Assembly: GCA_963663495.1 (NCBI GenBank)
Contig: OY760427.1
Coordinates: forward strand, 5,208,001 to 5,272,000
Length of the DNA stretch: 64,000 bases
Direction of reading: 5' to 3'
From: G963663495 sp963663495
Lineage (GTDB): Bacteria > Bacteroidota > Rhodothermia > Rhodothermales > Bin80
This document shows positions 57,829 to 64,000 of the stretch, one piece after another (positions within the stretch are counted from its first letter, which is position 1; the number at the start of each line of letters is the position of its first letter). The position numbers and the translations under genes were made by a program. The notes beneath the pieces were generated by a model. It did not search any database. It saw nothing but the letters and a program-made list of their open reading frames with translations, and was not told the origin of the DNA.

Positions 57829-58434
57829 AGGATAAGTATATATTTCATTACGAATGCAAGCACAAACAAGGCTTTGAGCGCAGCAAAAAAACAACCCGCT
57901 AAAGGGAATGGGTCCATTCAGCAGAGAGGAGACCCTGTGTTTCGTCCGGTATCAGCGGATGCTATTGATAATGCGCCACTATCAGGTGCGTCAGTACCTG
58001 GCAAATACCACGGTGACGAGTGAATGTAAGCCGCGGCTTTGAGCTTCCTTCCCTTCAACGCCAGCACAATGGAACGAGGTTCGCTATTTGCTGGTTACGT
58101 CTGATCGCTCATCAACACAATCGTGCAGTGGACGCCAACCTCCACCAGCAGCAAGGCATTAATCACCTTCAGAAAGTCCTCAACTATGCCCCCATGGTCG
58201 CCGCAAACGGGGAAGCTACGGTGCATCTGACGGTCGAGGATTGGCATGTAGTAGCCGACACCCTCTTTCGCATGGAAACCCCCGCATCCTTGCTGCCAGC
58301 CGCCGTGATGGACTATCGACTTGCAGCGGACCGCAGGGCTATTGAACTGGACACAGCCGGACTCAAGATCTCCATTGAGATGTTCTGATTGTGGCGCAGC
58401 GGGCCCAGTCCACCATACCATACCCATTCTCCTG
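57829..58434. other. Spacer with one possible gene fragment
   Basis: No recognised family. A forward frame at 58020-58388 (ends TAGLKISIEMF) has a protein-like C-terminal stretch (HLTVEDWHVVADTLFRM, DYRLAADRRAIEL) but no clear start or ribosome-binding site. It may be the tail of a gene cut by the IS insertion. The UPF0261 gene starts 46 bases after it. Confidence 0.35.
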
Positions 58435-59658
58435 ATGGCCGCTCCAATCGTTATAGTAGGTACGCTGGATACAAAAGGCGAGGAGATTACGTTTGTGCGC
58501 GACCTGATTGAAGCACATGGTCACAGCACGGTCGTTGTGGATTGCGGAGTACTGCGCGCGCCTTCCGTAGCGGTTGACATCTCCGCAGGGGAAGTAGCGA
58601 AAGCCGGCGGGGGACGATTGGAGGACCTCAGGAGTAAGGCGGATCGGGGCGTTGCTCTGGACACAATGGCACGCGGGGCACGCAAAGCAGTCCATGCCCT
58701 GTTCCTGAAAACAGGTATCGGCGCCGTGATCGGGCTCGGAGGTTCGGGAGGGACAGCCGTTGCAACGGCTGTCATGCGCATACTGCCGGTAGGCATTCCG
58801 AAGGTAATGGTGTCCACCCTCGCATCCGGGGATGTCGGTCCCTATGTCGGCACAAAGGACATTACCATGATGTTCTCTGTCGTAGATATCGCAGGACTCA
58901 ACAGAATTTCCCGTAGGATCCTCACAAATGCAGTCGGCGCAGTCTGCGGAATGGTTGAACAGGAAATTCCGCTACATGACGACGCTCCACTGATAGCTGC
59001 AACGATGTTTGGCGTAACGACACCCTGCGTTGATAGGGTGCGCGCGCTGCTGCAGGCCGCAGGTTATGAAGTACTGATTTTTCATGCCACGGGCAGTGGT
59101 GGTCGCGCCATGGAAGCCCTGATTGAGGGCGGGCTGGTTAATGCGGTGGCAGATATTACCACGACAGAGTGGTGCGACGAAGTGGTGGGGGGCGTACTAA
59201 GCGCGGGTCCAAGACGGCTGGAAGCTGCCGGAAAGATGGGAGTACCGCAAGTGGTCTCCTGCGGAGCGCTGGATATGGTCAACTTCTGGGGGATTGAGAC
59301 CGTGCCCGAAGCCTTTCAAAACCGTCTCCTCTATGCGCATAACGCCAACGTCACGCTGATGCGTACCAATTCGGAAGAATGTGCTCAAATTGGCAGGAAG
59401 CTGGCGCAGAAGCTCTCGGCTGCGAGCGGACCAGTGACCCTGCTGCTGCCGCTGCGCGGAATAAGTGCGATTGACGCCGAAGGGCTGCCATTCCACGATC
59501 CGGAAGCCAATGCGGCACTGTTCCGAGCGCTGCGCCATAACGTCGCACCATCGGTCAAAGTAGTGGAATTGGACCTCCACATTAACGACCCCAGGTTTGC
59601 GGATGCCATCGTGAAACATGTGTTGGAACATGCTCCGCCCGTAGCCGCTACAGCGTAA
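58435..59658 (+). CDS. UPF0261 (Tm-1-like ATP-binding) protein
   Basis: A 407-residue protein of the UPF0261 family, related to the N-terminal domain of plant Tm-1. It starts APIVIVGTLDTKGEEITFVRD and has VIGLGGSGGTA, LASGDVGPYVGTKDITMM and HATGSGGRAMEALIEGG. The ATG at 58435 fits the family; the frame is open from 58321. Family members bind ATP; the reaction is unsettled. It converges with the DUF1501 gene. Confidence 0.92.
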   Translation: MAAPIVIVGTLDTKGEEITFVRDLIEAHGHSTVVVDCGVLRAPSVAVDISAGEVAKAGGGRLEDLRSKADRGVALDTMARGARKAVHALFLKTGIGAVIGLGGSGGTAVATAVMRILPVGIPKVMVSTLASGDVGPYVGTKDITMMFSVVDIAGLNRISRRILTNAVGAVCGMVEQEIPLHDDAPLIAATMFGVTTPCVDRVRALLQAAGYEVLIFHATGSGGRAMEALIEGGLVNAVADITTTEWCDEVVGGVLSAGPRRLEAAGKMGVPQVVSCGALDMVNFWGIETVPEAFQNRLLYAHNANVTLMRTNSEECAQIGRKLAQKLSAASGPVTLLLPLRGISAIDAEGLPFHDPEANAALFRALRHNVAPSVKVVELDLHINDPRFADAIVKHVLEHAPPVAATA

Positions 59659-59669
59659 CCTCCGGTTAA

Positions 59670-61109
59670 CTACGCCAGAATTCCGCCTACCACCGCAGCC
59701 ATTTCCACTCCCGTGAGCTTGTGATCAAGCCCCCTGAACTTGACCGTCAGGCGCTCGTGGTCTATCCCCAACTGGTGTAGAATCGTAGCATTCAAGTCCC
59801 GTATGCGCACAGGATTTTCCAGGATGTTGTAGGAATAATCATCCGTACGACCGTACTCAATGCCGGGGCGGATGCCTCCTCCCGCGAGCCAGCATGTGAA
59901 GCATCGCCCGTGATGATCCCTCCCTGCACTCGGATGTCCAAGAGGCCCTTGGCTATAGACAGTTCGACCGAACTCACCGCCCCAAATCACTAGGGTATCG
60001 TCCAGCATGCCACGCCGCTTGAGGTCATTTATAAGGGCCGCAGATGGCTGATCCACATCGCGGCACTGCGATGGAAGCTGCTGCTGCAAGGCTATATGCT
60101 GATCCCAACCGCGGTGAAAAAGCTGAACAAGGCGAACCCCTCGTTCCACCATTCTGCGTGCTAGCAGGCAGTTGGCGGCATAACTGCCAGGTACCCTCGC
60201 ACTAGGGCCGTACAAGCTAAATACTTCCTCAGGCTCATCGTCCACGCTCAGCAAGTCCGGGACGGCCGTCTGCATACGAAACGCCATTTCATAGGCTTCA
60301 ATACGAGCCATTGCTTCTGCATCCCCTACCGCCTCGGCCTGCCGTCTGTTTAACTCCTCCAAATCGTTTAGCATGCGCCGCCGCTGTGCACGCGTAATCC
60401 CCGGAGGGTCCCTCAGATACAGCACGGGATTTACTCCGGGACGAAGCAGAACCCCCTGGTGGCTGCTCGGCAGATACCCGCTACCCCACAGCCGCGCAAA
60501 GATAGGCTGCCCGGGATTCTTACCGGATCCCTGCGAAAGCAGCACCATGTAGGCGGGCAGATTGTCGTTTTCACGCCCGAGTCCGTAACTCAGCCACGCA
60601 CCTAGGCTAGCATGGCCTATCTGCTGCGACCCGGTATTGATGTACGTGATGGCCGGATCATGGTTAATGGCCTCCGTATACATTGACTTGATGATGCAGA
60701 TATCGTCCGCAATTCCCTGGATATGAGGCAGCAAGTCACTTATCCAGGTACCGTGGCTTCCACAGCGTCGCATGGGCCAAAAGGGAGCCACCACCGGGAA
60801 AGAGTCCTGGTGCGCCGTCATACCGGTGAGCCGCTGCGTACCACGAATGGACGGCGGCAATTCGGTTGCATGCAGGTCCGTCTGCACAGGCTTGTAGTCA
60901 AACAGATCAACATGCGATGGCCCGCCAGACTGAAACAGGTAGATCACATGCCTTGCCTTCGGAGCAAAGTGCGGAAGCCGCGCCGACTTGGGGCTACCAA
61001 GGTCCGGGAATAGTAGACTTGCCAAACCAAGACGGCCGATGCCGCGTGCGGCCCGGCCCAGGAAGGTCCGGCGCGTCAGCATCCGTTCGTATTCCATGAC
61101 CGGATGCAT
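59670..61109 (-). CDS. DUF1501 protein with Tat signal
   Basis: A 479-residue sulfatase-like DUF1501 protein. The N-terminus has a twin-arginine motif (R13-R14-TFLG) and a hydrophobic stretch, so it should be exported folded. Motifs include VIYLFQSGGPSHVDLFDYKP, INTGSQQIGHASLGAW, GRTVYSQGPLGHPSAGRDHH and ILHQLGIDHERLTVKFRG. It follows the DUF1549/DUF1553 gene by 2 bases; these pairs are standard in planctomycetes and also found in some FCB bacteria. Its role is thought to be in degrading complex organic matter, but no reaction is established. Confidence 0.93.
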   Translation of the reverse strand: MHPVMEYERMLTRRTFLGRAARGIGRLGLASLLFPDLGSPKSARLPHFAPKARHVIYLFQSGGPSHVDLFDYKPVQTDLHATELPPSIRGTQRLTGMTAHQDSFPVVAPFWPMRRCGSHGTWISDLLPHIQGIADDICIIKSMYTEAINHDPAITYINTGSQQIGHASLGAWLSYGLGRENDNLPAYMVLLSQGSGKNPGQPIFARLWGSGYLPSSHQGVLLRPGVNPVLYLRDPPGITRAQRRRMLNDLEELNRRQAEAVGDAEAMARIEAYEMAFRMQTAVPDLLSVDDEPEEVFSLYGPSARVPGSYAANCLLARRMVERGVRLVQLFHRGWDQHIALQQQLPSQCRDVDQPSAALINDLKRRGMLDDTLVIWGGEFGRTVYSQGPLGHPSAGRDHHGRCFTCWLAGGGIRPGIEYGRTDDYSYNILENPVRIRDLNATILHQLGIDHERLTVKFRGLDHKLTGVEMAAVVGGILA

Positions 61110-61111
61110 GG

Positions 61112-64000
61112 TCAGCTCCGCGTAATGGTTTCACTCAAATTGAGGAGCAGGCTCGCTACGATGGTCCACGCCGCATGCTCGGCAGCATCAAGCTCTTCGT
61201 CGTGGGGCGACTCCCCAACGGAAAGGTACTTGATTGCACTTTCAGGATCTGCGCTAAAGCTGTCACGCTCTTCGGCAAACCGCCGCGCAAGCAACAACGC
61301 GGTGCGGGAGTCCGCTAGCAGCCCTGTAACCTCTTCGTAGGCGTAGTCAACCCTGTCAGCAACCGACGGGCCTGCTTCGCGCATTATTTTTTCCGCAAAA
61401 ACTCGACTGGCCTCAACAAACTGCGGGTCGTTAAGCAGAACCAGGGCCTGAAGCGGCGTGTTGGTCCGCTCGCGTGTGATGGTGCAGACCTCCCGCGTGG
61501 GGGCGTCAAAAGTCAACATGGCAGGCGGCGGTGCGGTACGCTTCCAGTACGTATACAAGCTGCGCCGGTACAGATGCTCTCCGTGATCCTGAACGTACAC
61601 CTGAGCCGTAGCAGGGGTGCTACCGTAGTGACTAATCTCCTTCCAGAGCCCCGCTGGCTGGTAAGGCCGCACACTCGGCCCTCCAATGTGATCCCGCAGA
61701 AGCCCGCTTATCTTCAGCGCGCTATCCCGAATGAATTCCGCCTGCAGCCGCACGCGCGAAGCGCGGGCAAGAAAGATGTTGTTCGGGTCGCGCTCCAAGA
61801 GCTCCGGCGTAGCCGCAGAGCTCTGCCGGTACGTATCTGACATTACCATCAGGCGCAGCAGGGCCTTCACATCAAAGCCACTCTGCACAAATTCTACTGC
61901 CAGCCAGTCGAGCAGCTTGGGATGCGAGGGAATGGCTCCCCTGGCACCAAAGTCTGCTGCCGTAGCAACCAGGCCCCTGCCAAAAAGCAACTGCCAGAAC
62001 TGATTGACTGCGACGCGTGCGGTCAATGGGTGCTTCGGATCCGTAAGCCATCGCGCGAGCCCTAGCCGCGTAGGTTCCTCCGTAAAAGGAGGAAGGAAGC
62101 CCGGAACACCGGGCTCCACGGCATCCAGCGGCTGATCGTACTGCCCTCTGTTCAGCACAAACGTCTGGCGTGGCTCTTCTGCGCTGTTCATGACCATGGC
62201 AGAATGCTTTTCTGTTAGCGCAGCCTGCCGCGCCTTCAGGTTCACAACACGATGCCGCACCGGTGCCATGACTGCCGCGTTCGCTACAAAAGCGTTTCGA
62301 ACGGCTGCTTCCTGACCCAAGGAACGGGCTTCCGAATCCACCAGCAGCGCGGCCTGAACATCACTACTCAAGTAGTGTCCATCGTCAGTACCCTCCATGG
62401 CATAGACCCTAAAGTGGGCAGGAATGAGGTTGTCACCCTGCCCGAAGCCCAGCATTACCGTTATGAAGGGAGTTGCGGCTACGGTTATCGGATCGCGGAA
62501 TGTGGCCGTAAAATGCTGCTGCCGGCGGGCTTCAGCGTCTGGAGACCATCCGTAGATACGCCTCTCATCCAGCGCATCAGATGCCGGATATTCCGGATGC
62601 TCGGTAGTGGCTGTTACTCTGCGTATGGGTAAGCTTCGGTGCAGGTCCACTTGGTCGACTGCAACGGGTCCCGCGGACACATGGACACTCGTGAGCACGA
62701 AGGAGCCGGGAAGCTTGCCGCCATACCCAAGACTTCCCGTTGTTGAGCCGGGATAAAAAACTATACGCAGTCCCGTAACTGGGGCACCAGTATCCGGGAG
62801 TTTCGCCGAAACGTTGTATGCTGCCAGTCCACCGGGCCGGCCGATAAACACGGATCCATCCTCGCGTATCTCACCGGTGTAGCCCGAATTAGGTGTCGTT
62901 ACCTTTTCTGCAGAAAGGGGATGGAGCCGCAATCCGCGCCCACGACGCGCAAGTTCGTCTGCCATACGGCGCTCCCACGCAGGCTGATCGGGATGAGACT
63001 CCTGCAGCTCCGCACGGAGCCGAAGCAACTCAGCGCGAATCTCTGCGATCTCCGCCTCGGAGGCCAGCGGCGAGAACGCTTCAATGAAAGGCACCGAATT
63101 CCTTCCTGCGTCACCGTCCAGCCCCTGATCACCTACCGTGTTAAAGAACGCAAACATCTGGTAGTAATCGCGCTGCGTGACAGGGTCGTACTTATGATCG
63201 TGACACTGCGCGCACGCAAGGGTGAGGCCCATAAAAACCTCCCCCGTGGTCTTAACGCGGTCTGCAACATAATTTGTCAGATTCTCTTCCGGAATTGTAC
63301 CGCCTTCATGAGTGATCATATGATTGCGGTGGAAGCCGGAAGCAAGCAGCTGCGCTTCCGTAGGATCCGGAAGCAGGTCGCCCGCTATCTGCTCTGTCAG
63401 GAAGGTGTCGTAGGGTTTGTTGGTGTTAAATGCGTGGATAACCCAATCTCTCCACAGCCACATATGCCGGCCGCCATCAATTGAGTAGCCGTTGGTATCA
63501 GCATAACGGGCGAGGTCAAGCCAGTGCGTCGCCATGCGCTCTCCAAAGCGTGGCGAGGCAAGCAGCAGATCTACTACCTCTTCATATGAATGGTGCTCCA
63601 GATGCTCGTGCAGTTCATCGCGGCCTGGAGGCAGCCCGGTAAGATCGAGGTACAGGCGGCGCAATAACGTGCGCCGGTCTGCTTCCCTGGACATGGATAA
63701 GCCCTCGCCCTCCAGCCGCTCGGCGACGAAATGATCAACCGGATTATCGCTGGAAGAGCCGGGCTCGGGCCGTACCGGTGGCACAAAGGCCCAATGAGGT
63801 TCCCAGGTCGCGCCCTGCTCAATCCACCTTTCCAGCACAGCAACCTCATATTCCGAAAGCCCGAGCGGAACTTTATCAGGTGGAGGCATCCGGTAGTCTG
63901 AGTCCTGCGATGTGACACGAAGCAGCAATCCACTTGCCGCAGGCTGGTGCGGAACGATAACCGAACCGGTGGAGTCCTCTCGCAGCGACCGAAAAAGCCC
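61112..64000 (-). CDS. DUF1549/DUF1553 protein with cytochrome-c-like N-terminus (5' end outside window)
   Basis: The frame is open to the window edge, so the start lies beyond 64000; about 962 residues are visible. The visible start holds the end of a planctomycete-type cytochrome c domain (RMPPPDKVPLGLSEYEVAVLE, then WIEQGATWEPHW). DUF1549 follows (FVAERLEGEGL, LLRRLYLDLTGLPP, HWLDLARYADTNGYSIDG, CAQCHDHKYDPVTQRDYY). After a middle beta-rich region DUF1553 follows (RLGLARWLTDPKHPLTARV, FGRGLVATAADFGARG, LLDWLAVEFVQSGFDVKALL, TNTPLQALVLLNDPQFVEA). It is co-transcribed with the DUF1501 gene. It is presumably periplasmic; function unproven. Confidence 0.93.
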   Translation of the reverse strand, partial: GLFRSLREDSTGSVIVPHQPAASGLLLRVTSQDSDYRMPPPDKVPLGLSEYEVAVLERWIEQGATWEPHWAFVPPVRPEPGSSSDNPVDHFVAERLEGEGLSMSREADRRTLLRRLYLDLTGLPPGRDELHEHLEHHSYEEVVDLLLASPRFGERMATHWLDLARYADTNGYSIDGGRHMWLWRDWVIHAFNTNKPYDTFLTEQIAGDLLPDPTEAQLLASGFHRNHMITHEGGTIPEENLTNYVADRVKTTGEVFMGLTLACAQCHDHKYDPVTQRDYYQMFAFFNTVGDQGLDGDAGRNSVPFIEAFSPLASEAEIAEIRAELLRLRAELQESHPDQPAWERRMADELARRGRGLRLHPLSAEKVTTPNSGYTGEIREDGSVFIGRPGGLAAYNVSAKLPDTGAPVTGLRIVFYPGSTTGSLGYGGKLPGSFVLTSVHVSAGPVAVDQVDLHRSLPIRRVTATTEHPEYPASDALDERRIYGWSPDAEARRQQHFTATFRDPITVAATPFITVMLGFGQGDNLIPAHFRVYAMEGTDDGHYLSSDVQAALLVDSEARSLGQEAAVRNAFVANAAVMAPVRHRVVNLKARQAALTEKHSAMVMNSAEEPRQTFVLNRGQYDQPLDAVEPGVPGFLPPFTEEPTRLGLARWLTDPKHPLTARVAVNQFWQLLFGRGLVATAADFGARGAIPSHPKLLDWLAVEFVQSGFDVKALLRLMVMSDTYRQSSAATPELLERDPNNIFLARASRVRLQAEFIRDSALKISGLLRDHIGGPSVRPYQPAGLWKEISHYGSTPATAQVYVQDHGEHLYRRSLYTYWKRTAPPPAMLTFDAPTREVCTITRERTNTPLQALVLLNDPQFVEASRVFAEKIMREAGPSVADRVDYAYEEVTGLLADSRTALLLARRFAEERDSFSADPESAIKYLSVGESPHDEELDAAEHAAWTIVASLLLNLSETITRS

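Overview
The window looks like a chromosomal segment of a Bacteroidota/Rhodothermota-type (FCB group) bacterium. The signs are a LamG protein ending in a type IX secretion (Por) sorting domain, a SusC-like TonB-dependent receptor paired with a DUF4249 lipoprotein, bacillithiol synthesis (BshA), deoxyxylulose-dependent vitamin B6 genes (PdxJ, PdxB), and a DUF1501/DUF1553 pair. This lineage is inferred from gene content; no rRNA or tRNA gene was seen.

Layout. 0.5-10.6 kb: glutamine-dependent NAD synthetase, then a forward block (amidohydrolase, DUF4091 lipoprotein, TPR metallopeptidase, DUF4159, MoxR ATPase) facing a STAS-domain regulator. 10.9-19.3 kb: an accessory island bounded by a decayed TnpB element and an IS1634-type remnant. 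It holds a translationally coupled pair, an AAA ATPase with a DUF4143 nuclease-like tail and a 1320-residue STAND/NACHT-like NTPase with a C-terminal PD-(D/E)xK domain, behind a perfect 16-bp palindrome. This is a good candidate for an undescribed defence module. 20.1-26.5 kb: reverse-strand housekeeping and regulatory genes. 28.4-38 kb: pdxJ-era-pdxB, an outer-membrane protein, bshA, folA, a MamK-like actin and a membrane-anchored amidase. 38.5-57.8 kb: mobile DNA around a giant Calx-beta autotransporter-like protein and thyA. 58.4-64 kb: a UPF0261 gene and the DUF1501/DUF1553 pair.

The main finding is a family of elements carrying tnpB (five copies A-E, plus solo or deleted derivatives). 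They lack the hallmarks of IS200/IS605: they have about 20-bp terminal inverted repeats and are flanked by 8-bp direct repeats (copy C exact; copies A and B 7/8). The same ends bound a decayed IS1595-family element at 46.64-53.73 kb, which carries the transposase and a DNA-methyltransferase passenger. I infer that TnpB has been captured inside IS1595-type ends and moved in trans. One copy (E) and a 170-bp miniature element together form a 5.4-kb composite transposon with an exact 8-bp target duplication. It carries the TonB receptor/DUF4249 pair and sits inside the methyltransferase relic.
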